Source of the DNA: Actibacterium naphthalenivorans
GTDB lineage: Bacteria; Pseudomonadota; Alphaproteobacteria; Rhodobacterales; Rhodobacteraceae
Assembly: GCF_014196965.1 (NCBI RefSeq)
Contig: NZ_JACIEQ010000001.1
Coordinates: 682,001-746,000 of the forward strand
Reading direction: 5' to 3'
DNA: 64,000 bases
The stretch's first letter is position 1. The number at the start of each line of letters is the position of its first letter. Below are positions 38,709 through 49,110 of this stretch, in pieces. The translations under genes were made by a program, and so were the position numbers. The notes under the pieces were generated by a model. The model was given only the letters and a program-made list of their open reading frames with translations, did not search any database and was not told where the DNA came from.

Positions 38709-38990
38709 TCATTTCTCGTTCAGACGATCCCGCAAAAGCTTACCCGTCTTAAAGAACGGCACGGATTTTTCTTCAACCTCCACCGATGCGCCGGTGCGCG
38801 GATTCCGGCCCGTGCGCGCATCGCGTTTCTTCACGGAGAACGCCCCGAAACCGCGCAGCTCCACCCGATCGCCGTTTGACATGGCGTCAATGATCTCTTC
38901 AAAGATCGTGTTCACGATGCGCTCCACGTCGCGCTGGTAAAGGTGTGGGTTCTCGTCCGCGATCTTCTGAATTAATTCTGATCTGATCAT
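38709..38990 (-). CDS. ihfB: Integration host factor subunit beta
   Basis: Nucleoid protein that bends DNA sharply as a heterodimer with IHF-alpha; 93 residues, usual length. HU/IHF fold is clear: [34 protein letters not shown], and the minor-groove arm [12 protein letters not shown] with its Pro. ATG 38990 has little ribosome site (an AT run precedes). It heads an ihfB-lapA-trpF-GNAT-ORF-trpB unit. Confidence 0.95.
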   Translation of the reverse strand: MIRSELIQKIADENPHLYQRDVERIVNTIFEEIIDAMSNGDRVELRGFGAFSVKKRDARTGRNPRTGASVEVEEKSVPFFKTGKLLRDRLNEK

Positions 38991-39221
38991 TAAAAAATCG
39001 GCCCCCCCGCCCTGCGCCTTCGAATGCGCATTTGTCTATGTTCTAAGCTTCACGACTATAATCTCCTTTTTCGCCATGAGAAACAGAAACCATTGGAAAA
39101 GCTTGGAAAACAGAGATTTCAGCGGCGAAGTTTCACATTCCGGGCAGCGAGCGCGGCTCTTGCACAGAAAGGTTAACGCGCCGGACGGCCCTGCCGGGCG
39201 TCACAAACGGCGTTGATTCGG

Positions 39222-39257
39222 GAAACGCGAAACGGCCCCGCATCGCTGCGGGGCCGT
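39222..39257 (-). terminator. Rho-independent terminator of rpsA
   Basis: ACGGCCCCGCA (39232-39242) pairs with TGCGGGGCCGT (39247-39257) in an 11-bp perfect stem with a 4-base loop; on the minus strand it is followed by TTCGCGTTT. It lies 27 bases past the rpsA stop. Very likely a terminator. Confidence 0.8.
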
Positions 39258-39283
39258 CCATTTCATGCCAAAGGCACGGTGTC

Positions 39284-40966
39284 TTAGTTGTCGTCGCCCT
39301 TGAGCGCGGCACCCAGGATATCCCCGAGCGACGCACCGGAATCCGACGAGCCGTACTGCTCGACCGCTTCCTTTTCCTCGGCGATTTCGCGCGCCTTGAT
39401 CGACAGGCCCAGACGGCGGGTCTTGCTGTCGATATTGGTCACGCGCACATCAACCTTGTCACCAACCTGGAAACGCTCGGGGCGCTGGTCGGCACGGTCA
39501 CGGGACAGATCGGAGCGGCGGATGAAGGATTTCATGCCTTCGTATTCCACCTCGATGCCGCCATCCTCGATCGCGGTCACTTCGACCGTGATGATCGAGC
39601 CGCGCTTCACGCCGCCCACGGCATCGGCGAACTTGTCGCCGCCCAGCTGTTTGACGGAAAGCGAGATACGCTCCTTGTCCACATCCACCTCGGTGACGAC
39701 GGCCCTGACCGTGTCGCCCTTGCGGTAGTTCTGGATCGCATCTTCGCCGCGCTCGTCCCACGACAGGTCGGACAGGTGCACCATGCCGTCGATGTCGTTG
39801 TCGAGACCGATGAACAGACCGAATTCGGTGATGTTCTTGACCTCGCCCTCGACCTCGGTACCCACCGGATGGGTTTCGGCGAACACATCCCACGGGTTGC
39901 GCATGGTCTGTTTCAGACCCAGCGACACGCGGCGCTTGGCGGTGTCGATTTCCAGCACCATGACTTCCACTTCCTGAGAGGTGGAGACGATCTTGCCGGG
40001 ATGGACGTTCTTCTTGGTCCACGACATTTCGGACACGTGAACCAGGCCTTCGACGCCCGGCTCCAGCTCAACGAACGCACCGTAGTCGGTGATGTTGGTG
40101 ACGCGGCCGGTATGCACCGATTCCAGCGGATATTTGGCTTCCACCGAATCCCACGGATCGGCCTGAAGCTGCTTCATGCCCAGGCTGATACGGTGGGTTT
40201 CCTTGTTGATCTTGATGACCTGAACCTTGACGGTCTCGCCGATCGACAGGATTTCCGACGGGTGGTTCACACGGCGCCAGGCCATGTCGGTGACGTGCAG
40301 CAGGCCGTCAACGCCGCCCAGATCGACGAAGGCACCATATTCGGTGATGTTCTTGACAACACCGTCCACGGCCTGGCCTTCGGTCAGGTTGCCGATCACC
40401 TCGGCGCGCTGCTCGGCGCGGCTTTCTTCCAGAATGGCGCGGCGCGACACGACGATGTTGCCACGGCGACGGTCCATCTTGAGGATCTGGAACGGCTGCT
40501 TCAGCCCCATCAGCGGGCCGGCATCGCGCACCGGGCGCACGTCAACCTGAGAGCCGGGCAGGAACGCCACGGCGCCGCCCAGATCGACGGTAAAGCCACC
40601 CTTGACCCGGCCGAAGATCGCGCCTTCGACACGCTCTTCGTCAGCGTAGGCTTTCTCCAGACGGTCCCAGGCTTCTTCGCGGCGCGCCTTGTCGCGGCTG
40701 ATGACAGCCTCGCCACGGGCGTTTTCCACGCGATCGAGGAACACCTCGACCTCGTCGCCGACTTCGATTTCCGGGGCCTCGCCGGGATTGGCGAATTCTT
40801 TCAGTTCGACGCGGCCTTCCATCTTGTAGCCGACGTCGATAATGGCCTGACCCGCTTCAATTGCGATCACGCGGCCTTTGACAACGGACCCTTCGCTGGG
40901 CGTGTCAATCTCGAAGCTTTCTTGCAGGAGGGCTTCGAAATCCTCCATCGATACGTTTTGAGCCAT
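39284..40966 (-). CDS. rpsA: 30S ribosomal protein S1
   Basis: mRNA-binding protein of the small subunit; 560 residues with six S1 OB-fold repeats, the full-length gamma/alphaproteobacterial form. Repeats three to six are the most regular (VVKNITEYGAFVDLGGVDGL, VTNITDYGAFVELEPGVEGL, VKNITEFGLFIGLDNDIDGM). Start ATG 40966 (MAQNVSMEDF). A 5' leader of about 160 bases follows a good promoter at 41133-41161. In many bacteria S1 autoregulates through such leaders. Confidence 0.97.
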   Translation of the reverse strand: MAQNVSMEDFEALLQESFEIDTPSEGSVVKGRVIAIEAGQAIIDVGYKMEGRVELKEFANPGEAPEIEVGDEVEVFLDRVENARGEAVISRDKARREEAWDRLEKAYADEERVEGAIFGRVKGGFTVDLGGAVAFLPGSQVDVRPVRDAGPLMGLKQPFQILKMDRRRGNIVVSRRAILEESRAEQRAEVIGNLTEGQAVDGVVKNITEYGAFVDLGGVDGLLHVTDMAWRRVNHPSEILSIGETVKVQVIKINKETHRISLGMKQLQADPWDSVEAKYPLESVHTGRVTNITDYGAFVELEPGVEGLVHVSEMSWTKKNVHPGKIVSTSQEVEVMVLEIDTAKRRVSLGLKQTMRNPWDVFAETHPVGTEVEGEVKNITEFGLFIGLDNDIDGMVHLSDLSWDERGEDAIQNYRKGDTVRAVVTEVDVDKERISLSVKQLGGDKFADAVGGVKRGSIITVEVTAIEDGGIEVEYEGMKSFIRRSDLSRDRADQRPERFQVGDKVDVRVTNIDSKTRRLGLSIKAREIAEEKEAVEQYGSSDSGASLGDILGAALKGDDN

Positions 40967-41132
40967 CTGGTCTCGGTTTCCTTTACAATGTTTTTTCTGG
41001 CCACGCGGTTGTCTCCGCCGGTCTTTGGGTTGGTCATTTGCAGCCGCGCCAACAACAATGAGGGCCGGAGATTGTTCCCGACCCTGCCCATATGTGTGTT
41101 CTATGGCTTTGACTGCCTTGTCGACATCGGGC

Positions 41133-41161
41133 TCTATACAGACATGTCCCCAGCCAGGCAA
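41133..41161 (-). promoter_or_regulatory. Sigma-70-like promoter for rpsA
   Basis: On the minus strand TTGCCT (41161-41156) and TATAGA (41138-41133) are separated by 17 bases. It would start transcription about 160 bases before the rpsA ATG, leaving a leader long enough for control. Confidence 0.55.
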
Positions 41162-41203
41162 GGGAAAGCCGCAGAAAAGCGCCCTGCGGACGACCCGCCC
41201 CTT

Positions 41204-41863
41204 TCAGTCGCACACGTAGGACCAGCTGTCATATTCGTAGGTGGTGTAAAAGTCGCTGGGTTGCGGGCGGGACTTGAGCGACCGCCGGTCGGTGGAAAAC
41301 GGATCCGGGTCATAGAACGCATCGCCATCGGGGCTTATAAGAGGGCGCAGCGGTCGCACATGGATCACACGCGTGCGCTGACAGATCGCCTGCCCCTTCG
41401 CCGCCACGGTGAACGCGCCCTCCTGTTCGGTCAGCGTCACCACATGCCCGGCCTTGCGTGCCAACCCCTCCACGCCAAAGCTCAGGGGGCTGTCGATCCT
41501 CAGCGCGCCGGTGTTTGGTGCGGGGGCAAAACCCTCCTCCTCGCCGCGCCAATCGGTGCCATAGGCGAAATCCAGCACAAAGCGCCCGTTCGGCACCAGC
41601 ACCCGAAAGAACTGCCCGCCGGTGATGCCCGCGGCCAGTACCGCCTCGCCCGTCTCGGCATCTTCCACCCTGAGATAGAAATCGCGCCCCTCGGGCGTTT
41701 GCACGACCAGCGGGAACACCGCCGCAAGCGGGCTGTTGCGCCACAAAAGACCATGAGCCAAGCCCGATGCCGGTTCGCCCGCCGGGGCGGCCAGCACGGC
41801 CACGATGCCCAGAATGGCCGCCAAGACCATCGCGCCTGTCCATCCGATCAATCTGCCAGCCAC
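41204..41863 (-). CDS. Membrane-anchored hypothetical protein between cmk and rpsA
   Basis: 219 residues from GTG 41863 (GAGAGGGGG upstream). One N-terminal membrane helix (GAMVLAAILGIVAVLAAPAG), then a probably periplasmic beta-rich domain with YLRVEDAETGEAVL and FVLDFAYGTDW, and a Tyr/Ser-rich end (SDFYTTYEYDSWSYVCD). I do not recognise a function. It interrupts the usual cmk-rpsA adjacency. Alternative start at ATG 41833. Confidence 0.68.
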   Translation of the reverse strand: MAGRLIGWTGAMVLAAILGIVAVLAAPAGEPASGLAHGLLWRNSPLAAVFPLVVQTPEGRDFYLRVEDAETGEAVLAAGITGGQFFRVLVPNGRFVLDFAYGTDWRGEEEGFAPAPNTGALRIDSPLSFGVEGLARKAGHVVTLTEQEGAFTVAAKGQAICQRTRVIHVRPLRPLISPDGDAFYDPDPFSTDRRSLKSRPQPSDFYTTYEYDSWSYVCD

Positions 41864-41927
41864 GTCCGGTGCCCCCTCTCCATCCTTCCGAGATGGGTGG
41901 GGGGTACGGAAAAGTCCAGCCGCCGTG

Positions 41928-42536
41928 TCAGCCGCGCCGCGCGTTAATGACCGCGATGGCCTTTGCCACGGCCTCATCGATCGTCAGCGCGGAGGTGTCC
42001 AGAACCACCGCATCCGCCGCCGCCGCCAGCGGCGCCGCCGCCCGCTCGCTGTCGCGCGCATCGCGTTCGCGCAGATCGGCCAGCACCCCGTCGGGGGTCA
42101 CATCGGCGCCCTTGCCCGACAGTTCCAGAAACCGCCGCCGGGCCCGCACCGCATCACTTGCGGTCACATAAAGCTTCACCTGCGCCTCGGGGCAGATCAC
42201 CGTGCCGATGTCGCGCCCATCCAGAACCGCGCCGCCCGCACGCCGGGCAAAGGCGCGCTGAAAATCCACCAGCGCCGCGCGCACCTCCGGTATCGCCGCC
42301 ACTTTCGAAGCTGCCTGTGCCACCTCGGCCGTGCGCAGATCGTCACGCGCCAGATCCTCGGGTCGCAGCGCCCTGGCCGCGGCGACCGGCTCCAGCCCGT
42401 CCAGCACCCGCCGCCCGGTGGCCCGGTACAGCAAGCCGGTGTCCAGATGGGCAAAGCCGAAATGCGCCGCCACAGCACGGGAAATCGTGCCCTTCCCCGC
42501 CGCGGCGGGGCCATCAATCGCCACCGTGAAGCTCAC
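41928..42536 (-). CDS. cmk: Cytidylate kinase
   Basis: Phosphorylates CMP and dCMP; 202 residues. P-loop GPAAAGKGT at 9-17, [10 protein letters not shown] and [12 protein letters not shown] (CMP-binding) are intact, followed by the LID region [16 protein letters not shown] 42536 overlaps the aroA stop (ATGA). The aroA-cmk pair is a conserved order ahead of rpsA. Start well placed with respect to the overlap. Confidence 0.96.
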   Translation of the reverse strand: MSFTVAIDGPAAAGKGTISRAVAAHFGFAHLDTGLLYRATGRRVLDGLEPVAAARALRPEDLARDDLRTAEVAQAASKVAAIPEVRAALVDFQRAFARRAGGAVLDGRDIGTVICPEAQVKLYVTASDAVRARRRFLELSGKGADVTPDGVLADLRERDARDSERAAAPLAAAADAVVLDTSALTIDEAVAKAIAVINARRG

Positions 42537-43885
42537 CGGTTGCTCCGCCCCAGATGCGCGCCCAACCCTTCCATCAGCGGCTCGAACACCGGAAAGGACG
42601 TAGAGATCGGCCCCGCGTCATCCACCGACACCGGCTTTTGCGCCGCCATCCCCGCACAAAGAAAGGACATCGCGATCCGATGATCCAGATGGGTGGCACA
42701 AACCGCCCCGCCCGGCATCCCGCCCGGCCCCATGCCATGCACGATCAGCGTGTCCTCATCCTCCTCCACGGTCACGCCGCAGGCCTCCAGCCCGCGCGCC
42801 ATGGCGTCGATCCGGTCACTTTCCTTGACCCGAAGCTCCTTCACCCCGCGCATCACCGTCTTGCCGGCGGCAAAGGCGGCAACAACCGAGAGGACCGGAT
42901 ATTCGTCGATCATCGACGGCGCCCGCTCCGGCGGCACGTCGATCCCGCGCATGGCGGTGGAGTAACGCGCGCGCAGATCGGCGACCGGCTCGCCGCCCTC
43001 CTCGCGCATGTTCTCGAATGTCAGATCGGCGCCCATCTCCTGCAGGGTGATGAACAGCCCGGCGCGCGTCGGGTTCAGCCCGATCCCAGGCACCAGCACA
43101 TCCGACCCCTCGACGATCAGCGCCGCACACACCGGAAACGCGGCCGAACTCGGATCGCGCGGCACCACGATGCTCTGCGGCCGCAGTTCCGGCTGGCCGG
43201 TCAGGGTGATCACCCGCCCCTCCTCGGTCTGCTCCACCGAAACCTCCGCGCCGAATCCCGCCAGCATCCGCTCGGTATGATCGCGCGTGGCCTCCTTCTC
43301 GATCACCACGGTCTGACCCGGCGCATTCAGCCCCGCCAGCAAGACCGCCGATTTCACCTGGGCCGAGGGCACCGGCACCACATAGCGCACCGGCACCGGC
43401 TCTGCCGCACCGACGATCGTCATCGGCAGCCGCCCGCCCGCGCGCCCGTAAGCCGCCGCCCCGAAAAGCCCCAGCGGATCGGTCACCCGCCCCATCGGGC
43501 GCGACCGCAACGAGGCATCGCCGGTAAAGGTCGCGCTGATCGGCGAAGTCGCCATCGCCCCCATGATCAAGCGCACACCGGTGCCCGAATTGCCGCAGTC
43601 GATCACCTGTTCGGGCTCGGCAAACCCGCCAACCCCCACACCGCTCACAACCCACTCGCCATGGGCCAGATGCGTCACCTCGGCCCCGAAGGCGCGCATC
43701 GCCCGGGCCGTGTCCAGCACATCCTGCCCTTCCAGCAGGCCGGTGATATGGGTCTCGCCCACACTCAGCGCGCCAAGGATCAGCGACCGGTGGGAAATCG
43801 ACTTGTCTCCCGGCACATCCGCCACGCCCTTCAGCGGCGCGGATCTGCGGGCGGTCATCGGGATAGGATCGCCATGGCCGGACAT
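42533..43885 (-). CDS. aroA: EPSP synthase (class II-like)
   Basis: 3-phosphoshikimate 1-carboxyvinyltransferase of the shikimate pathway; 450 residues. It carries the motifs associated with class II enzymes: GDKS at 26-29, SAQVK at 174-178, RDHTE at 201-205 and NPTR at 271-274. The active-site stretch is GNSGTG (98-103), with Gly101 where the Agrobacterium CP4 enzyme has Ala100. Start ATG 43885 after GAGGCAG. Coupled to cmk. Confidence 0.96.
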   Translation of the reverse strand: MSGHGDPIPMTARRSAPLKGVADVPGDKSISHRSLILGALSVGETHITGLLEGQDVLDTARAMRAFGAEVTHLAHGEWVVSGVGVGGFAEPEQVIDCGNSGTGVRLIMGAMATSPISATFTGDASLRSRPMGRVTDPLGLFGAAAYGRAGGRLPMTIVGAAEPVPVRYVVPVPSAQVKSAVLLAGLNAPGQTVVIEKEATRDHTERMLAGFGAEVSVEQTEEGRVITLTGQPELRPQSIVVPRDPSSAAFPVCAALIVEGSDVLVPGIGLNPTRAGLFITLQEMGADLTFENMREEGGEPVADLRARYSTAMRGIDVPPERAPSMIDEYPVLSVVAAFAAGKTVMRGVKELRVKESDRIDAMARGLEACGVTVEEDEDTLIVHGMGPGGMPGGAVCATHLDHRIAMSFLCAGMAAQKPVSVDDAGPISTSFPVFEPLMEGLGAHLGRSNR

Positions 43886-43951
43886 ATCTGCCTCATTCGT
43901 TGGTTGCGCGCGTGATAGCCCACGGCAAACGAAGCGTCCATGACAGAAGCC

Positions 43952-43965
43952 CCCCGCCGGAGGCA
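43952..43965. repeat. Partial intergenic repeat (CCCCGCCGGAGGCA)
   Basis: CCCCGCCGGAGGCA here is the last 14 bases of the 20-mer repeated at 7928, 24151 and 44871. It lies between the aroA start and the trmB stop. A truncated copy, or chance in GC-rich DNA. Confidence 0.4.
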
Positions 43966-43985
43966 AAAACCTCCCGTCCCCGGCG

Positions 43986-44699
43986 CTACACCCGCCGGAA
44001 CGTCAGGTAATGCGGCACCCGCCCCTCGCGCAGCGCCTTTTGCTCATAGCGCGTGGAAATCCAGTCTTCCCAAGGCGTCCGCCAGTCCTGCGGTCCTTCT
44101 GCCAGCCATTCGAAGCCCTGGCGCGGCACCTGCTCCAGTGTCTGACGCACATAATCGGGAATATCCGTGGCCACCCGGAAAATCGCGCCGGGCTTCATGA
44201 CGCGCGCCAGCGGCTCCAGATGCTCGGGCGTCACGAAACGGCGCCGGTGATGGCGCTTCTTCGGCCAGGGATCGGGATAGAGCAGAAAGGCCCGTGCGAT
44301 CGAAGCCTCTGGCAACACGTCGAACATATCCCGCACATCCCCCGGATGGACCGAAACGTTGCTTACCCCGGCATCGCGTATCTTGCCCAGCAGCATGGCC
44401 ACACCATTGATGAATGGCTCGCAGCCGATGATACCGACCCCGGGATTCGCGGCGGCCTGATGCACCATATGCTCACCACCGCCAAAACCGATCTCGAGCC
44501 ACACATCGCGCGCCCCAAACAGCGCGCCCAGGTCGAGCGGGCGACGCTCTGGGTTTTCCTCCCAGCTCACCCCGCGCGGCGCCAGCGCCTGCAGATCCTC
44601 ATCCAGAAATGCACGCTGACTGTCGCGCAGCGTCTTGCCGTGGCGGCGACCATAGAAATTGCGCCAGGGGGCGCCGGTGGGGTGGGTATCTTCGCTCAT
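43986..44699 (-). CDS. trmB: tRNA (guanine-N7)-methyltransferase
   Basis: Methylates G46 of tRNA to m7G with SAM; 237 residues. SAM motif [19 protein letters not shown] at about 68-86, substrate motif [16 protein letters not shown], and a C-terminal DIPDYVRQ are all in place. Start at ATG 44699. It follows the metK-queF block on the same strand but is separated from queF by 244 bases that hold a large inverted repeat. Confidence 0.95.
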   Translation of the reverse strand: MSEDTHPTGAPWRNFYGRRHGKTLRDSQRAFLDEDLQALAPRGVSWEENPERRPLDLGALFGARDVWLEIGFGGGEHMVHQAAANPGVGIIGCEPFINGVAMLLGKIRDAGVSNVSVHPGDVRDMFDVLPEASIARAFLLYPDPWPKKRHHRRRFVTPEHLEPLARVMKPGAIFRVATDIPDYVRQTLEQVPRQGFEWLAEGPQDWRTPWEDWISTRYEQKALREGRVPHYLTFRRV

Positions 44700-44791
44700 G
44701 GCGGGGGTGCTACGAAATCGCGCCCCAAGGTGCAATCGTGCAGTTGGACATGAGCAGGAAACGCGCGCCTTCGGCGCAAGCCTTCTGCCTG

Positions 44792-44890
44792 TTGGGGCTC
44801 CGCCCCAAACCCCGGGATATTTGCACCAAAGCAATCTGAGGAAAAGCAGGTCTCAGCCTTGCTTTGGGCGAAATATCCCCGCCGGAGGCA
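44792..44890. repeat. Large structured intergenic element with repeat copy 3
   Basis: A 21-base arm at 44814-44834 and its inverted copy at 44859-44879 match at 18 positions, with a nested CTGAG/CTCAG pair (44836-44840, 44852-44856). A separate small hairpin TTGGGGC-TCC-GCCCCAA precedes it (44792-44808). The right arm runs into AAATATCCCCGCCGGAGGCA (44871-44890), identical to copies 1 and 2. It lies between queF and trmB. Confidence 0.75.
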
Positions 44891-44943
44891 AACCGGCCCG
44901 CAGGGCCGCAATACAGGACTTGCGCCGCAGGCGCACCGGCAGG

Positions 44944-45408
44944 TCAGCCCCGGCCGCGATAGGGCGCGACGCCCTGATCGGGGATCCATACCCCGTCGGG
45001 TGCCGGGCCGGTCTGCCAGAACACGTCGATCGGGATGCCGCCGCGCGGGTACCAATAGGCCCCGATCCGCAGCCATTCGGGATCGAGCAGCGCCACCAGC
45101 CGCTTGGCGATGTCGATCGTGCAATCCTCGTGAAAGGCGCCGTGGTTGCGGAACGAGGTCAGGAACAGCTTCAGCGACTTGCTTTCAACCAGCCAGTCGC
45201 GCGGGATGTAATCGATCACGATATGGGCGAAATCCGGCTGGCCGGTCATCGGGCAGAGCGAGGTGAATTCCGGCGCGGTGAAGCGCACGACGTATTTCGT
45301 GCCCGCGTGGCTGGCGGGCACCTTTTCCAGCGCCGCCTCTTCGGGCGAGGCAGGCTGGGCCACGGCCTGGCCCAGCTGGCTCAGCCCAGATACATCGGTT
45401 TTCGCCAT
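44944..45408 (-). CDS. queF: NADPH-dependent 7-cyano-7-deazaguanine reductase QueF
   Basis: Reduces preQ0 to preQ1 in queuosine synthesis; 154 residues, the short (monodomain) form. The active-site Cys lies in [14 protein letters not shown], and the QueF motif [15 protein letters not shown] is intact, as is the conserved HEDCTIDI. Start ATG 45408. It lies 7 bases after the metK stop and so is probably transcribed with metK under the riboswitch. No other queuosine gene in this window. Confidence 0.95.
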   Translation of the reverse strand: MAKTDVSGLSQLGQAVAQPASPEEAALEKVPASHAGTKYVVRFTAPEFTSLCPMTGQPDFAHIVIDYIPRDWLVESKSLKLFLTSFRNHGAFHEDCTIDIAKRLVALLDPEWLRIGAYWYPRGGIPIDVFWQTGPAPDGVWIPDQGVAPYRGRG

Positions 45409-45415
45409 CGCCCTG

Positions 45416-46582
<1,167 letters not shown>

Positions 46583-46588
46583 GGGAAG

Positions 46589-46635
46589 TGCTCCATTGTG
46601 AAAATACCCGCCACGCCAGGAAGCCGTTGTGACGG
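46589..46635 (-). promoter_or_regulatory. SAM/SAH riboswitch upstream of metK
   Basis: On the minus strand TCACAACGGCTTCCTGGCGT followed after a short loop by ATGGAGCA matches the conserved core of the SAM/SAH class. CCGTCAC and GTGGCGG form the 7-bp P1 stem (one G-U). GGAGC, the ribosome site of metK, can pair with GGCTTCC to form the pseudoknot, so SAM binding would block translation of metK. Confidence 0.88.
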
Positions 46636-46672
46636 TAAGGTCAGTGCGGCTTACGCTTGGGGGCGGCGCTGG

Positions 46673-48178
46673 TCAACGGGATACTGAGAAGCGCCTGTAT
46701 ATAAGTGCCGCCAGCGCAACAATAATGGCGAGGCCCGCCGGCCAGTCGCCGAAACGCACATAAAGCGTGGGCGGCAGCGCGGGCGGTACCGGCGCGGTCA
46801 GTTGCCCCGCCGTGTTCAGCGGCAGGTCCCGCAGTACCCTGCCCCGCGCGTCGATCACCGCCGACACGCCGGTATTGGCCGAGCGCAGCACCGGCAGCCC
46901 CTGTTCCACCGCCCGCAGGCGCGCCTGGGCCAGATGCTGATAGGGGCCGGAGAATGTGCCGAACCACGCGTCATTGGTCAGTTGCAGGATCCAGTCGGCC
47001 CGGATTGGCGCGGCGCGCAGATCCTGGGGAAAGATCGCCTCGTAGCAGATCAGCGGCAGCACCTTGCCCAGCGCGCCCAGATCCAGCACCTGCGCGCCGG
47101 GGCCGGCGGCATAGCCAAAGCTTTCGCCCGCGGCCAGGCCGAAGATGCCGAACCGGGCGAAAAACCCGCTGAGCGGCATGTATTCCCCGAAAGGCACCAG
47201 GTGATACTTGTCGTAGACATGGGTCACCGCGCCGCCCGCGCCGATGGCCGCCAGCGCGTTGAACACCCGCCGCCCGTCGCGCCGCTGAATGCCCAGGATG
47301 GCCGGGCGCCCGCCGGAGGCGTCGGAAATCATCTTCAGCACCGGCTCCGCCTGACCCAAAAGGTAGGGCACGGCGGTTTCGGGCCAGACGATCAGATCCG
47401 GCGCCGGGTCGGAGAATTCGGCCGTCAGCGCCAGTTGACGGCGAAGGAACACCGGTACCAGATCGTCTCGCCATTTCAGATGCTGCGCCGCGTTGGGCTG
47501 CAGCAGACGCACGACGGGCGCGGCCTCTCGCGGCGGTATCGGCCGGGTCAGTTGCCAGGCGCCGTAGCCCCAGGCCGCCGCCACCAGCACAAGCGCCAGC
47601 ACCGCCCCGCGGGTGCGCAGCGCCACCGGCAGCGCCGCCGCCAGCAGCGCCAGCAGCGTCAGCCCGTGCGGGCCGGTCACCGCGGCGAGCTGCATCACCG
47701 GGGTGCCGATCCACAGATGGCCGATCAGCGCCCAGGGGAAACCGGTAAGCACATAGCTGCGGGCCAGTTCCGCGACTGTCAGCATCAGCACCAGCGCTGC
47801 GCATCGAAGCCCAGGCCGTTGCGTGAAACGCGCGGCGGCATAGCCCGCCACCGCCCAGAACAGCGCCAGCCCAAAGGCCATGAGGCCGAGCGCGAAGGGC
47901 GCCATCCAGCCGTGGCGGGCGATATCCACCAGAAAGGGCTGCACGATCCAGACCAGCGCCGCGCCGAAATACCCCGCCCCGCCCATCCAGGCCAGTTTCG
48001 CGGCCCGCTGCGGGGTGGCCGCCGGCAGGACAAGAGCAATCAGCCCGGCGAACCCCAGCAGGGCCAGCGGCCACAGGCCCAGCGGGGCCTGCCCCGCCGC
48101 GGCGACAATGCCAAGACCGAAGGCCGCCGCCCCGCCGCGCGCCTTTTCACCGGTCAGCGCGGCCTGGCGCATGCGCAT
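46673..48178 (-). CDS. lnt: Apolipoprotein N-acyltransferase
   Basis: Inner-membrane enzyme that N-acylates lipoproteins in the last maturation step; 501 residues. About six to seven N-terminal helices, a periplasmic nitrilase-like domain with catalytic Glu (VWPETAVPY), Lys (KYHLVPFGEYMP) and Cys (LICYEAIFP), and a final helix. Start at ATG 48178 (a second ATG at 48172 is possible), 5 bases from the corC stop. This gene supports maturation of lipoproteins in this window. Confidence 0.95.
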   Translation of the reverse strand: MRMRQAALTGEKARGGAAAFGLGIVAAAGQAPLGLWPLALLGFAGLIALVLPAATPQRAAKLAWMGGAGYFGAALVWIVQPFLVDIARHGWMAPFALGLMAFGLALFWAVAGYAAARFTQRPGLRCAALVLMLTVAELARSYVLTGFPWALIGHLWIGTPVMQLAAVTGPHGLTLLALLAAALPVALRTRGAVLALVLVAAAWGYGAWQLTRPIPPREAAPVVRLLQPNAAQHLKWRDDLVPVFLRRQLALTAEFSDPAPDLIVWPETAVPYLLGQAEPVLKMISDASGGRPAILGIQRRDGRRVFNALAAIGAGGAVTHVYDKYHLVPFGEYMPLSGFFARFGIFGLAAGESFGYAAGPGAQVLDLGALGKVLPLICYEAIFPQDLRAAPIRADWILQLTNDAWFGTFSGPYQHLAQARLRAVEQGLPVLRSANTGVSAVIDARGRVLRDLPLNTAGQLTAPVPPALPPTLYVRFGDWPAGLAIIVALAALIYRRFSVSR

Positions 48179-48182
48179 CGGC

Positions 48183-49073
48183 TCAGCCGTCCTTCGCCTC
48201 GGGCAGGCGCACGCGCAGCCGCTTGATTCGGCGCGGATCGGCATCCACCACTTCGAACTCGGCGCCGCTGTCATGCGGCACGACCTCGCCCCGCGTGGGC
48301 ACCCGGCCTGTCATCATGAAGACAAGACCGCCCATCGTGTCGATCTCTTCCTCGTCTTCCTCGTCGGCCAGCTTGATGCCGATCTTGGCCTCGAACTCGT
48401 CCAGCGGCGCGCGGGCCTGTACCAGGTAGATGCCCGGCTTTTCCTCGACCCAGGGGCTGCCCTCGGCGATGTCATGCTCATCCTCGATCTCGCCGATGAC
48501 CTGTTCGATCAGATCCTCGATCGTGACCAGCCCGTCGACCCCGCCGTATTCGTCAATCACCAGCGCCATGTGCATCCGGTCGTTCTGCATCTTCTGCAAC
48601 AGCACGCCGATCGGCATCGACGGCGGCGCATAGAGCAGCGGCCGCACCATCGGGCGCAGCGCGAAATCGGTGCTGGGGCCGTTGAACCCGTGCTCCAGCG
48701 CGAAATCCTTCAGGTGGATCAGGCCGACGGGCGTGTCCAGCGTGCCGTCGAACACCGGCAGGCGGGTCATGCCGCTGTCACGGAAAACCTTGACCAGATC
48801 GTCCTTGGAAATGTCCAGCGGCACCGCCACGATCTCGACCTTCGGAACCGCCACATCCTCGACCCGCATCCGGCGCAGGTTGGCCATGCCAAGCGGAGAC
48901 AGGGCACCCGTGGTGCCTGTGGCAGAAATTTCCGCGCGTTGGTCCTGTTCGTCTATCGGGTCGGGGGCACGAAAAGCCCCGATAAGCCGGCCCAGCAGGC
49001 CACCCTTGTTGTTCTCTTCAATGTCCGGCGCGCCTTGCGCTGCCATAGAAGACCCGTCGGTCTCGTCGCCCAT
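48183..49073 (-). CDS. corC: CorC/HlyC-family CBS-domain protein
   Basis: 296 residues with two CBS domains (about 70-185, with VIDEYGGVDGLVTIEDLIEQ) and a C-terminal CorC/HlyC domain (from about residue 210). No transmembrane DUF21 part, so the short, soluble form associated with Mg2+/Co2+ handling or ribosome-related genes. Order ybeY, corC, lnt is a conserved neighbourhood. N-terminus is acidic. Exact role unclear. Confidence 0.9.
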   Translation of the reverse strand: MGDETDGSSMAAQGAPDIEENNKGGLLGRLIGAFRAPDPIDEQDQRAEISATGTTGALSPLGMANLRRMRVEDVAVPKVEIVAVPLDISKDDLVKVFRDSGMTRLPVFDGTLDTPVGLIHLKDFALEHGFNGPSTDFALRPMVRPLLYAPPSMPIGVLLQKMQNDRMHMALVIDEYGGVDGLVTIEDLIEQVIGEIEDEHDIAEGSPWVEEKPGIYLVQARAPLDEFEAKIGIKLADEEDEEEIDTMGGLVFMMTGRVPTRGEVVPHDSGAEFEVVDADPRRIKRLRVRLPEAKDG

Positions 49074-49110
49074 CAGTCCTTACCAGTTAAGCCGGACGTG
49101 CACGCCCGTA

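Noticed and set aside
40967-41161. In-frame extension of rpsA by 65 codons upstream of the ATG
   Set aside because: The S1 family starts at MAQ...; a good promoter lies at the far end of the extension, so it is leader RNA, not coding.
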